Shown: piece after piece, positions 37,198-45,829 of the stretch | Position numbering within the stretch: position 1 is the stretch's first letter | Layout of the letters: every line of letters begins with the position of its first letter | Source of the DNA: CBDFKJ01 sp965248805 | Lineage (GTDB): Bacteria; Pseudomonadota; Alphaproteobacteria; UBA6615 | Length of the DNA stretch: 64,000 bases | NCBI GenBank assembly: GCA_965248805.1 | Contig: CBDFKJ010000007.1 | Coordinates: forward strand, 1-64,000 | Reading direction: 5' to 3' | Translations under genes and position numbers: made by a program | Notes under the pieces: generated by a model | The model's input: the letters and a program-made list of their open reading frames with translations, nothing else | Databases searched by the model: none | Told to the model about the DNA's origin: nothing

Positions 37198-38549
37198 TGT
37201 CCCATGGAGTGGTGTAGCTGACGGCAGATGGCCGCGCGCTCCGGCATGGGCCGGGATGATCAGCGTGCGACAGCTGGCAGGCTGATGAGAGGATCATCAT
37301 TCATCTGGGCGATGGTTTCCAGGGTCATGTATCTGGCCCGTTGCACGACCCACTCATCGTTCTGTTCGAGCAGGAGCGCGCCGACCAGCCGGACGATGGC
37401 ATCATCGTTGGGGAAAATGCCGACGACGTCGGTCCTGCGCTTGATCTCGCCGTTGAGGCGCTCGATCGGATTGGTGCTGTGCAGCTTGGCGCGATGCTCC
37501 TTGGGGAAGGTCATGTATGCCAACACATCGGGCTCGGCGTCGTCCATGATGGCGGCAAGCTTCGGGACCTTCGTTCGGATCTGATCGGCGACGGCACGCC
37601 ATTGAAGGCTCGCCGCCTCGGCCGTCTCCTGTGCGAACGCGGTGGCGATGAAGGCCGAGACGACGCGCCGCCCGTTCTTCCCGGCATGGGCGAGCACGTT
37701 GCGCATGAAGTGGACGCGGCAACGCTGCCATGTGGCGCACAGCACCTTGGTGACGGCGGCCTTCAAGCCTTCATGCGCATCGGAGACGACGAGCTTGACG
37801 CCGCGCAGTCGCGTCAGCTTGCGCAGGAACTCCGTCCAGATCGGCTCGGCCTCGGAGGTGCCGATCTCCATGCCCAGCACCTCGCGCCGGCCGTCGCTGT
37901 TGACGCCGACGGCGATGATGACGGCGACCGACACGATGCGTCCGCCGCGACGGACCTTCAGATAGGTCGCGTCGATCCACAGGTACGGCCAGTCACCTTC
38001 GATCGGCCGCTCCAGAAAAGCCTTCACCTTGCCGTCGATCTCCTCGCACAGCCGGCTGACCTGGCTCTTCGAGATGCCGCTCATGCCCATCGCCTTGACC
38101 AGGTCGTCGACCGACCGCGTCGAGATGCCCTGGACATAGGCTTCCTGGATAACAGCGGTCAGCGCCTTCTCGGCCATGCGGCGCGGCTCAAGAAAGCTCG
38201 GGAAGAAGGAGCCCTTCCTCAGCTTGGGAATGCGCAGCTCGGCGGTCGCCGCCCGCGTCTCCCAGTCGCGGTCACGGTAGCCGTTGCGCTGAGCCTGCCG
38301 CAGCGGGTTCCTCTCGCCATAGGCGGCGCCAGTAGACGCGCCCACCTCCAGTTCCATCAACCGCTCGGCGGCAAAGCCGATCATCTCACGCAACAGATCG
38401 GCGTCCGCTGACTTTTCCACAAGCGTGCGCAGGTTCATCATGTCATCGGTCATCGGTGGTCCTTCCGGTCAAAGGTTGGTGTCGCAACCAGACCCTACCG
38501 GAAAGCGCCGATGACCAATGCGCGCCGAGCTACACCACTTCCGGGGACA
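37198..38549 (-). mobile_element. IS256-family element (1352 bp)
   Basis: Inverted ends TGTCCCATGGAGTGGTGTAGCTG (37198) and TGTCCCCGGAAGTGGTGTAGCTC (38549 side) agree at most positions. No 8-9 bp direct repeat is present: the bases outside are GGATCG on the left and TCACCC on the right. The two flanking genes are unrelated fragments, so the element sits at a rearrangement or deletion joint rather than at a simple insertion. Confidence 0.88.
37260..38453 (-). CDS. IS256-family (mutator-type) transposase
   Basis: A 397-residue DDE transposase: GASTGAAYGERNP at the N-terminus, LRKGSFFPSFLEPRR, ISKSQVSRLCEEID, first Asp in LWIDATYLKVRR, second in LVVSDAHEGLKAA, Glu in IERLNGEIKRRTDVVGIFPN. The spacing C-2-H region (CRVHFMRNVL) is also present. 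It is full length, so potentially active. Confidence 0.95.
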   Translation of the reverse strand: MTDDMMNLRTLVEKSADADLLREMIGFAAERLMELEVGASTGAAYGERNPLRQAQRNGYRDRDWETRAATAELRIPKLRKGSFFPSFLEPRRMAEKALTAVIQEAYVQGISTRSVDDLVKAMGMSGISKSQVSRLCEEIDGKVKAFLERPIEGDWPYLWIDATYLKVRRGGRIVSVAVIIAVGVNSDGRREVLGMEIGTSEAEPIWTEFLRKLTRLRGVKLVVSDAHEGLKAAVTKVLCATWQRCRVHFMRNVLAHAGKNGRRVVSAFIATAFAQETAEAASLQWRAVADQIRTKVPKLAAIMDDAEPDVLAYMTFPKEHRAKLHSTNPIERLNGEIKRRTDVVGIFPNDDAIVRLVGALLLEQNDEWVVQRARYMTLETIAQMNDDPLISLPAVAR

Positions 38550-38676
38550 TCACCCAGAGTTGCTGTGGATCGACCACTTGCCGTGCGGCGTGATGTAGCG
38601 AAAGACTTTTGAGTCCTTGGCATTGAAGTCGGCGGGCGCAATGTCACCCATCTTCACCATGTCCGAGCGGGTCGAT
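38550..38676 (-). pseudogene. Fragment of a DMSO-reductase/NarG-family molybdoenzyme
   Basis: About 40 codons, MVKMGDIAPADFNAKDSK then VFRYITPHGKWSIHSNSG. The TPHGKWSIHS motif is typical of the catalytic subunits of NarG/type II DMSO reductases shortly before the molybdopterin-binding C-terminal domain. The fragment is cut on one side by IS256 and on the other by the stop of the next gene. A short stop codon (TGA) follows at the IS junction. It is a relic only. Confidence 0.5.
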
Positions 38677-38685
38677 GGAGTGCGC

Positions 38686-39426
38686 CTAGTCGGGCAGTGC
38701 GACCAGAACCTTCGGGTCCCAGATCTCCATGCGTGTGGAGCTTTCGAACTCACCCTCGACGGCATTGTTCGCGGCGTCGACGCCATCCTGGCCCGGCCGG
38801 CGATAGAGATGCGTCACGACAAACACGTGACGCACGTCGTTGGTGATGGTTTCGCAGCGCTCGTTGATGGAGAATCTGCCGATCGGCGTCTCGCCCTCGG
38901 CAAGCGGCAGGTCACGGCAGTTCCAGCCGAGCGGCTCGTAACGCTTCTTCACCGGGTTGCGCAGTAGATACGCCTTGCGACGATATTGCAGCTCGGCGCG
39001 CGGATCGGTCACGGCGCGCAGGCCACGCACGGTGCCGGCCTCGTCCAACAGCGCAGTCAGAACGACGGGATGGCCGGCGATCTTGGTGCCGGCAAATTTG
39101 GTCAGCCAGTTTTCGTCTTCCGGCAAGTCAGGCGTCGCCCGAATGATATACTGAAGCTCGTCATCGAATTCGATGTAGATCTCGCGCAAGCCGTTGGCAT
39201 CGGCCTCGCACTCGGTGAAGGCGCCCCATCCGTCGATGAGCTTGAGCGGCGGCCCGCCGTTACTGCCGCAGGCGTGGTTGTACAGGTCCATGTCCTGGAG
39301 TGTTTGCAGGGTCATGCCCAAACCCAGGCCGCGAATCTCGGTGGGCTGAGCGTGCACGAGCGTGACGCTACAAACCGCAAAGCAAATACTACTGATCAAG
39401 AGGCGCAGGCGGCACGTCACACACAT
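38686..39426 (-). CDS. Secreted protein of unknown function
   Basis: A 246-residue protein with a Sec signal peptide (RLLISSICFAVCSVTLVHA) and no family I recognise. The mature part opens with EIRGLGLGMTLQTLQDMDL, a motif pattern like other small periplasmic proteins with an I-x-G-L-x-L-GM-x helix, and has several Cys (HACGSNG, FTECEA, NCRDLP, ERCETI) that may pair. It lies on the opposite strand from the cytochrome c gene, with a 238-base gap that should carry both promoters. Confidence 0.55.
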   Translation of the reverse strand: MCVTCRLRLLISSICFAVCSVTLVHAQPTEIRGLGLGMTLQTLQDMDLYNHACGSNGGPPLKLIDGWGAFTECEADANGLREIYIEFDDELQYIIRATPDLPEDENWLTKFAGTKIAGHPVVLTALLDEAGTVRGLRAVTDPRAELQYRRKAYLLRNPVKKRYEPLGWNCRDLPLAEGETPIGRFSINERCETITNDVRHVFVVTHLYRRPGQDGVDAANNAVEGEFESSTRMEIWDPKVLVALPD

Positions 39427-39664
39427 CTGAGGAGTCTCCCGTTGCCGACCCCATTGCCGCGACTATCGCACGCCTCGAAATGGTAGCCCGACAGTGCATT
39501 TCAAACCAGTATATAGTGAATGCGCCATCAAAGCCCGAAGGGTTTCGACGAGCGCCGCCTTGAGCATTGAGTAGATCCAGACGCTGCGTGCACAATGCGG
39601 ACTGTGTCTCGATTTGCGGCGTCCGGCCGCGCGGCGAGCAATGTGAAGAACCGGAGGCTCATGT

Positions 39665-40216
39665 ATGCCTGAACGTCCAAACGCCGGAGGCAAACCGTCG
39701 CTGGCGCGCTTTCGCACCATTGTCAAACTCGCCAACCTTGTCGGGTTGGCCGTCGCGCTGTTCTCGCCCACCTCTTTCGCGCAGGAGCCTGACCCGGCCC
39801 TCGTTGAACGCGGCCTCGGCGTCTATCGCGATACGGCGTTCTGTGCCTTTTGCCATAGCTGGCACGGCAAGGGCGAACGCGTCGAAGGGCTTGGCTACGG
39901 CGCTGACCTGACCGCGATGACCCTCGATCGCGAAGGTGCCTACGAAGTGATCCGCTGCGGCCGGCCCCTCACGTTCATGCCACGACACGGCCGCCAAGCG
40001 TGGAACGAAGGCAACGAATGCTTCGATATGACCAAGAAGGAAATCGGCGAAGACATTCCGAATACACCGGAAGGGCCGTACCTGCGCGACGCCCAGATCG
40101 AGGCCGTTATCGAGTACATTTTTGCCGTGTATGCCGGCAAGGAGATGACGTTCGAAACCTGCTCAGCCTACTACAAGAGCGAGACCGAGCGCATCTGCGA
40201 GGAGTTCAAGCCGTAG
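39665..40216 (+). CDS. Periplasmic c-type cytochrome
   Basis: A 183-residue protein with a signal segment (LANLVGLAVALFSPTSFAQ) and one heme site, CAFCH (60-64); the sixth ligand is probably Met in RPLTFMPRHG (~105). It resembles the cytochromes c that accept electrons from PQQ alcohol dehydrogenases. The quinoprotein gene lies next to it, convergent, and the two are separated by a shared terminator. ATG 39665 leaves a positively charged N-terminus before the hydrophobic core. Confidence 0.8.
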   Translation: MPERPNAGGKPSLARFRTIVKLANLVGLAVALFSPTSFAQEPDPALVERGLGVYRDTAFCAFCHSWHGKGERVEGLGYGADLTAMTLDREGAYEVIRCGRPLTFMPRHGRQAWNEGNECFDMTKKEIGEDIPNTPEGPYLRDAQIEAVIEYIFAVYAGKEMTFETCSAYYKSETERICEEFKP

Positions 40217-40259
40217 CGGCCAAGCGAGTCGCCCTGGCAAGACGACGGGCAATCGCCAA

Positions 40260-40285
40260 AAAAACGGGACCCGAAGGTCCCGTTT
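40260..40285. terminator. Bidirectional rho-independent terminator
   Basis: AAACGGGACC and GGTCCCGTTT pair around a CGAA loop, with A-run upstream and T-run downstream, so it works on both strands. It lies between the ends of the convergent cytochrome c (40216) and quinoprotein (40306) genes. Confidence 0.9.
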
Positions 40286-40305
40286 CCCTGTTCATACTCG
40301 CTGAA

Positions 40306-42120
40306 CTACAGCGAGAACACATACATCATGTTCGACGGATAGAAGTTGTCGAGCATCGGACGTGTGCGCCGGGCATGCGAGCGCGGCGTTGCGCCGGCCA
40401 ACACGGCAATGAATTGCTTGCCGCCGACCGAATAGGTCATCGCCGGTGCCTTGAAGGCGGTGCCGGCGTTGAAGCTCCACACGACATTGAGGGTTTCCGC
40501 ATCGCGGGCCACGAAATCGCCGGCGAAATCGCCGTGGAAGATCAGCCCACCGGCGGTTGCCAGGATGCCCTGATAAGGCTGCATGTCGAGCTGCACCTTC
40601 ACCTTGGTGTCGCCATTCGCCACGTCGATGATGGCAAGCGAGCCGCGGGTGGTCAGGGGCAGGTCGGTCTCCGCCGCCACCAGATCCTTGCGGCCGACGT
40701 AGCGGTCGCGCGGCTTGCGCGTACCGCCGCGCACGCCGATCGGATACTCGGCCTCGTCGATGACGGTGTTCTGCGAGCAGCCCTCGGTTCCCGGTACATA
40801 CAGGACCTGGAGTTCCGGATTGTAGGCCGCGGGGTACCAGTTCTTGCCGCCCTGCAGCGCCGGACAGAACGTCGCCGTTGTGCCGCGACGCGGCGCCGCC
40901 CCACGATTGTAGGCCTGCACCGGCGTCGCCGGGTCGTAACTCAACGGCCGGCCGGTCTTCGGATCGAGACCCTCAGTCCAGTTGACCATGTTCACGTATT
41001 GCTTGCCGAACAGGAACTCGCCGTTCGCGCGATCGAAGCCGTACATGTAACCGTTACGCGCCGCACGGATCATGATCTTGCGCATTTGGCCGCCGACCTC
41101 GACGTCGACCAACTGGCCCTCGCCGATCTCGTCATAGTCGTAGGGATCATTCGGCGTGAACTGGAAGTACCACTCGATGGAGCCGGTCTGCGGGTTCAGC
41201 GCCAGCATGCTGTTGGTGAACAGATTGTCGCCGGGGCGGATTTCGGCGTCGTAGTCGGGACCCGGATTGCCGGTGCCCCAATACGTCAGGTTCAGCTCCG
41301 GGTCATACGTACCTTGCTGCCAAATCGAGCCGCCGCCGTTGGCGTATGCGCCCCAATCGTCGGTCCAGGTCTCGCCGCCGGGCTCGTCCGGTCCGGCGAC
41401 GGTGTGGGTCCGCCACACCTGTTGGCCGGTGTTGAGGTCGGTGCCGTCGAGCCAGCCACGGATGCCGTATTCCGCGCCCGCCGGGCCGACGATCGCGATG
41501 TCGCCGATCACCTGGGGTGCCACGGTCAGGGTCTCCGCGACCGAAGGATCGGCGATCACGCGCTCCCACACGATCTCGCCGTTCTCGGAGTCGGTGGCAA
41601 TCATGCGGCCGTCGAGCGTGATCGAAATAACCTTGTCCTGCCACAGGGCCACGCCGCGGTTGTTGACGCCGCAGCACGCCACATCGGCGGCCCAGGCCTT
41701 ATCGGTGCTCGGATCCATGACCCAGTTGACCGCCACGCGATCGCCGGAGCTGACGTCGAGCTTGTAGACGACGCCCCAACCATCCGGCACATACATAATG
41801 CCCTCATCGACCAGCGGCGTGCCCTCGAGCGTGCCATGCGCGTGGCGGCCACCGCCACCGATGCCGCCCAACATGTAGGTGAAGGCGACCCTCATCCCGC
41901 CGACGGTGTCCTTGTTGATCTCATCAAGCTTCGAGTAGCGCCAGCCGGCGTAATTCTGGTGATGCAGGATCCAGTTGGCGGGATCGGCATCGGCGTTATT
42001 CATGCGTTCTTGGGTCCAGTCGGCGGCAGTTGCCGGCCACACGACGGCCGCAGCGATAGCGCTGCCGACGAACGCGCCGACAGCCGTAGCCATCGGCGAA
42101 CACTCGCGACGTTCCACCAT
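40306..42120 (-). CDS. PQQ-dependent alcohol dehydrogenase, probably lanthanide type
   Basis: A 604-residue periplasmic quinoprotein: signal peptide (to ATAA), eight-bladed propeller, the vicinal disulfide VACCGV (~149-150), the metal ligands in GAEYGIRG and WGTGNPGPD, and the catalytic Asp in NDPYDYDEIGE (~328). The residue two positions later is also Asp (~330), the feature that marks lanthanide-using enzymes such as XoxF and PedH; calcium enzymes have Ala or Ser. It oxidises a small alcohol. GGAGGAAATC upstream fixes ATG 42120. Confidence 0.88.
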   Translation of the reverse strand: MVERRECSPMATAVGAFVGSAIAAAVVWPATAADWTQERMNNADADPANWILHHQNYAGWRYSKLDEINKDTVGGMRVAFTYMLGGIGGGGRHAHGTLEGTPLVDEGIMYVPDGWGVVYKLDVSSGDRVAVNWVMDPSTDKAWAADVACCGVNNRGVALWQDKVISITLDGRMIATDSENGEIVWERVIADPSVAETLTVAPQVIGDIAIVGPAGAEYGIRGWLDGTDLNTGQQVWRTHTVAGPDEPGGETWTDDWGAYANGGGSIWQQGTYDPELNLTYWGTGNPGPDYDAEIRPGDNLFTNSMLALNPQTGSIEWYFQFTPNDPYDYDEIGEGQLVDVEVGGQMRKIMIRAARNGYMYGFDRANGEFLFGKQYVNMVNWTEGLDPKTGRPLSYDPATPVQAYNRGAAPRRGTTATFCPALQGGKNWYPAAYNPELQVLYVPGTEGCSQNTVIDEAEYPIGVRGGTRKPRDRYVGRKDLVAAETDLPLTTRGSLAIIDVANGDTKVKVQLDMQPYQGILATAGGLIFHGDFAGDFVARDAETLNVVWSFNAGTAFKAPAMTYSVGGKQFIAVLAGATPRSHARRTRPMLDNFYPSNMMYVFSL

Positions 42121-42419
42121 ATTGCGATTTCCTCCGTTGGGGCCGAGCGGCACAATCCATCAGCGAATGGGCCGACTGAACGATATCCTCACCGTCTCGG
42201 CGAGTTTAAGGAACGACATTAACGCCGGCCATTATCGCCCGCCCGAAATCCCGGTCAATCAATTTCCGGCAGAGTGCCAACAGCCGCCGGCACCTCGCCA
42301 GCATTATTAATGTTATGAATTAATCTATATCCATAACACGATGTAATAACTTAGTTAATTGCAGGGCTGCGGCACGTCGCCAGCGTGCTGAAAGGACGCG
42401 CCGACCGGCGCGGGCGAGG
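42121..42419. other. Intergenic region upstream of the quinoprotein gene
   Basis: The 299 bases have no gene. The part near 42305-42360 is unusually AT-rich for this genome (ATTAATGTTATGAATTAATC and nearby) and is the best place for the quinoprotein promoter and operator sites. No clean -35/-10 pair can be fixed. Confidence 0.45.
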
Positions 42420-42507
42420 TGGTGCGGCTGGAGGGACTCGAACCCCCACAGGCTTGCGCCCACTAGCACCTGAAGCTAGCGCGTCTACCAAATTCCGCCA
42501 CAGCCGC
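42420..42507 (-). tRNA. tRNA-Leu(CAG)
   Basis: An 88-nt class II tRNA with encoded CCA. Acceptor GCGGCTG pairs with CAGCCGC, D arm GCGGAATTTGGTAGACGC, anticodon stem CTAGC/GCTAG around TTCAGGT (anticodon CAG, codon CTG), long variable arm and T arm GGGGGTTCGAGTCCCTC. A second tRNA-Leu lies 56 bases upstream on the same strand. Confidence 0.94.
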
Positions 42508-42563
42508 GAGCGTTGAACAGTGGCCCCCTAGTCGCCGAACTACAAGCGAACCCCCGTGGTTCG

Positions 42564-42650
42564 TGGTGCGGCTGGCAGGACTTGAACCTGCACGGGGTTT
42601 CCCCCACAACGCCCTCAACGTTGCGCGTCTACCGGTTCCGCCACAGCCGC
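42564..42650 (-). tRNA. tRNA-Leu(GAG)
   Basis: An 87-nt class II tRNA with encoded CCA. Acceptor GCGGCTG/CAGCCGC, anticodon stem CAACG/CGTTG around TTGAGGG (anticodon GAG, codon CTC), variable arm TGGGGGAAACCCCG and T arm GCAGGTTCAAGTCCTGC. It shares the acceptor with the neighbouring tRNA-Leu(CAG) and is probably cotranscribed with it. Confidence 0.94.
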
Positions 42651-42847
42651 AAAAGTCGCCCTAATTAGCGGAACCGCCGGAAGGTGACAAGGCACACGCT
42701 GACGCCCGGTTTTGCGGCAAACGCCGGTATCCTCACGATCACTTGACGCCCGGATGGCGCGCGCGTCGCAGGCGCTGTGATATCCTAAGCGGCCGAACCA
42801 CGCGTCGACGCAACGACTCTAGGCGCGGCCACCAATCGGGAGATCTT

Positions 42848-43573
42848 TTGGCACCCAGCCCGCCCCCCACGACCCCGCGCAGCCACACCGGTCCTGCCCT
42901 GTCCATGCTCGGCGCGCTGGTCCTTATCGGCATCATCGTCGGCGGCAGTCTGTATGTCGGGATGGAGCATGGGCTCAGTGCCGCATCCATCGAGGAGACG
43001 ATCCAATCCTGGGGCATGTGGGGCGTGGCCGCCGCAATCGGACTGATGGTCATCCACTCCTTCGTGCCCTTCCCCGCTGAGTTCGTCGCGCTGGCCAACG
43101 GCATGCTGTACGGCACGCTGTGGGGAACCGTGATCACCTGGTCGGGCGCCATGCTTGGCGCCATCACCGCCTTCGCACTGGCACGCACACTCGGCCGACC
43201 ATTCGTGCGCTTGATGGTGGCACGCCATCACTGGGACACGATCGACGAATGGACCGCGCGGCGCGGCGGCTATGTGGTGTTGATCGCCCGCTTTATTCCA
43301 GTGATCGCCTTCAACTTGATCAACTACGCCGCCGGCCTGACTCGCCTGTCCTGGTGGACATTCATCTGGACCACCGCCATCGGCATCCTGCCATTGACCA
43401 TCGTCATGGTGGCCATGGGGGCCCATATCGAGGCGCTGAGCTGGCCGGTCTGGGTCGGCATCGCGGTTGCCGCAGTTGGACTTTGGTTCGCACTGCGGCG
43501 GCGGTTCACGCCTATTGTCGATGTGCGGGCGCGCGAGGATCAACCCGCATCGGGCGACCGACTTTCGTCCTGA
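42848..43573 (+). CDS. TVP38/TMEM64 (DedA-like, VTT domain) membrane protein
   Basis: A protein of about 241 residues with six hydrophobic segments. The VTT core has FPAEFVALANGMLYGTLWGTVITWSGAMLGAITAFALARTLGRPFV in residues ~75-120, then GGYVVLIARFIPVIAFNLINYAAGLTRL with the conserved R and P. This superfamily moves lipids between membrane leaflets. The start is uncertain: TTG 42848 follows GGGAG at a normal distance; ATG 42905 or a start further upstream is also possible. The last ~20 residues are polar. Confidence 0.8.
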   Translation: MAPSPPPTTPRSHTGPALSMLGALVLIGIIVGGSLYVGMEHGLSAASIEETIQSWGMWGVAAAIGLMVIHSFVPFPAEFVALANGMLYGTLWGTVITWSGAMLGAITAFALARTLGRPFVRLMVARHHWDTIDEWTARRGGYVVLIARFIPVIAFNLINYAAGLTRLSWWTFIWTTAIGILPLTIVMVAMGAHIEALSWPVWVGIAVAAVGLWFALRRRFTPIVDVRAREDQPASGDRLSS

Positions 43574-43586
43574 ACCAGATATCGCT

Positions 43587-43865
43587 CTAGGCTTGGCGTA
43601 AGGCGCTGATGGTCGTCGACGGCGAGAGCTGTTCGACCGACAGGCGCAACTCGATGATCGCCGTGGTGCCGGCGGCGACGCTGCGTTCGAACATCATGGC
43701 GCCGCCGCCTTCCTGCCGGCAGGTCACCAGGCGGATTTCCGGCGTATCGTGCAACACATCGAGCACGGCCAGAAAGCTCTCGCCGGGCACGCTATAGATC
43801 GTGTCGGCGCCGTGGATTCGGAGCTGATCGACGAGGATCTGCGCGCCCGTACGCGTGGCGGTCAT
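43587..43865 (-). pseudogene. TPP-dependent enzyme reduced to 92 codons by internal deletion
   Basis: The first ~57 codons (GAQILVDQLRIHGADTIYSVPGESFLAVLDVL, CRQEGGGAMM) match the start of acetolactate-synthase-like TPP enzymes, including the cofactor-activating Glu in PGES. The last ~35 (FERSVAAGTTAIIELRLSVEQLSPSTTISALRQ) match their C-terminus. The ~450 residues in between are missing, yet the frame is kept. The TPP-pyrophosphate site and most of the active site are lost, so no catalytic function is possible. Confidence 0.75.
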
Positions 43866-43882
43866 CGTTGTTGCGGCGCCGC

Positions 43883-44515
43883 TCAGGCCAGGCCGGTCAT
43901 GACGTGCTCGCGATAGCCGGGCCGCTGGGACAGCCGCTCGTACCATCCGCGCAAGCTCGGGAAATCCTCGCGCTCGATGTCCATTTCGAACCAGCGGTAG
44001 GCAATCACGCCTACTGGGATGTCCGCGGCGGTGCAGTTGGTGCCGCCGACATAGTCGCGGCTGGCGAGGTGGCGATCGAGGATGGCAAGACTGGCTGCCA
44101 GCCTGTCGCGCCCGGCGGCGATCGCCGCCTTGTCGCGATCCGCGGGCTTGGTGCGGATCAGTCCCCAGAACACCGGAAAAATGGCCGGCACGAGCACGCT
44201 GAGTTGCCAATCCATCCAGCGCTCGGCGTCGGCGCGGGCTCGCGGTTCGGACGGCCAAAACGCGTCGCTGCCGTGCACGGCGGCGAGGTAGCGGACGATG
44301 GTGTTGGACTCCCACAGTGTGAAGCCGTCATCAACGATGGTTGGCACCAGGCCGTTCGGGTTCATCGCCAGATAGTCGGGCTCTCGAGTGCGCCCGAAGG
44401 GGCCGCCGATGTCGTCGCGCTCGAACGGCAAGCCGAGTTCGGCGCAGCACCACATCACCTTCTGCACGTTCGAAGACGTTGATCGACCCAGGATCTTCAG
44501 CACAATCGCCTCCAT
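43883..44515 (-). CDS. Glutathione S-transferase
   Basis: A 210-residue protein. The thioredoxin-like N-terminal domain has LGRSTSSNVQKVMWCCAELGLPFERDD with the catalytic Ser region (~12), NPNGLVPTIVDDGFTLWESNTIVRYLA with the cis-Pro and the glutathione-binding ES. The C-terminal helical domain ends with SLRGWYERLSQRPGYREHVM. It conjugates or reduces small molecules with glutathione. It lies 17 bases upstream of the TPP enzyme remnant on the same strand. Confidence 0.9.
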   Translation of the reverse strand: MEAIVLKILGRSTSSNVQKVMWCCAELGLPFERDDIGGPFGRTREPDYLAMNPNGLVPTIVDDGFTLWESNTIVRYLAAVHGSDAFWPSEPRARADAERWMDWQLSVLVPAIFPVFWGLIRTKPADRDKAAIAAGRDRLAASLAILDRHLASRDYVGGTNCTAADIPVGVIAYRWFEMDIEREDFPSLRGWYERLSQRPGYREHVMTGLA

Positions 44516-44646
44516 AAGTCGCTTGAGCGCGGTTGGGGTTTAGGCGATCGGTGACCGGCGCACAGTGACCCACGCCGATCCGACCCGCCGTAGCAGTGGC
44601 GCGGACGTAAACGCCGCGTTAACCCACCCCGCGCTAGCGTCGGCGA

Positions 44647-45829
44647 ATGAATCACTCCATCATGCCGGCACCGAAGCGGCAACCGGCCCAGGCAGCCCCC
44701 ATGAGTGCCACGACCGCGATCCACTCGCCTCAGGCCGAAGCCGCGGCGCCGATGGTCCGCGCCGCATCCGATCCGGGCGAAATCTTCGCCCTGGCGGTCG
44801 CCGCTCAACGCGCCAAGCGAACCGACGAGGCGATCGCGCTCTACCGCCGCGCCATTGCCATCCGCCGGGCCCAGCCGCTGTTCCATTTCCGCCCGGGTGC
44901 GATGTTGCAGCAGGCCGGACGCCTCGACGAAGCCGCCGACGCCCTGGCGCAGGCAGTCCGGCTCAAACCGACGATGGCCCCGGCGCACTTTTCGCTCGCG
45001 CTGGTCGACATGGCGCGGGGCCGGCGCGACGACGGCCGGCGCCGACTGGGCACGGCCTTCGCCATCGCCCGCTACCAATATCGGCGAGCGGCTGGCCGGA
45101 TTGCCGCGTCTCATCGCCACCTGGATTGCGTGCTGGCTGCGTCACGGCGCCGCGGGCGCGCGCAGCGTATCCGCCCATGTTCACACCGCCATCGCAGGTT
45201 CCCTCAGGCGACGCGGCGACGTCGATCGCGCGTCGGCGCGGCTGCGCCGCGCCCTGCGCGCCGATGCCAGCCACATCGATGCCCTCATCATGCTGGGCGA
45301 CATCACGATGGGCGAGCGCCGCTACGGCGATGCCGTGCGTGAACTGGAGAAGGCGCACGGCCTCGCCGGCGACGATCCGCGCGTGACGGCCAGACTGTGC
45401 AAGGCGTTGGCCCGCGTCGACCGCGCCGATGAGGCTATGAGGTTGATCGATACGGCCCTCGCAGGCGGGTCCGATTCCGCCGAGGTGCTGGCGGCCAAGG
45501 GATGGGTCCACTTCTACCAGGGCGATGCTGCCGAGGCGGCGCCGCTGCTCGAACGGGCCGTTCAGGCGGACCCTCGATCGGCGGACGCGCGCATCGGATT
45601 GGGCCGGTGCCTGCAGGATCTCGGGCGCCTGGATGCGGCCACCGCCCAACTCGAGGAAGCGTTGATCCTGGAGCCCGGCAACGGTGATGCCTTGCGCCTG
45701 CTGTCATTGAGCGGTAAGGCGTCGGAGGGGGATGAGCGCTTGGCGCAAGTCGAAATGGCATTGGCACGGCGCCGCGTGCCAACTGCGCAGCGCATCGATC
45801 TGCATTTCGCGACCCGGCCGCCTGCCTGA
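44647..45829 (+). pseudogene. TPR protein (sulfotransferase-type), frameshifted and 3' truncated
   Basis: Frame 1 encodes TPR units up to about 45078 (AVAAQRAKRTDEAIALYRRAI, AGRLDEAADALAQAVRLKP); frame 2 then continues with ERLAGL and further TPRs (LGDITMGERRYGDAVRELEKAH, GDAAEAAPLLERAVQADPRSADARI, LGRLDAATAQLEEALILEP). The final TAQRIDLHFA is the segment that precedes the sulfotransferase domain in TPR-sulfotransferases, but that domain is missing: the next codons run into cpaE sequence. So it has both a frameshift and a deletion at its 3' end. Confidence 0.7.

Noticed and set aside
40000..42222. A 740-codon plus-strand frame antisense to the quinoprotein gene
   Set aside because: No protein-like pattern or family, while the minus strand encodes a complete PQQ dehydrogenase; it is a shadow of codon bias.
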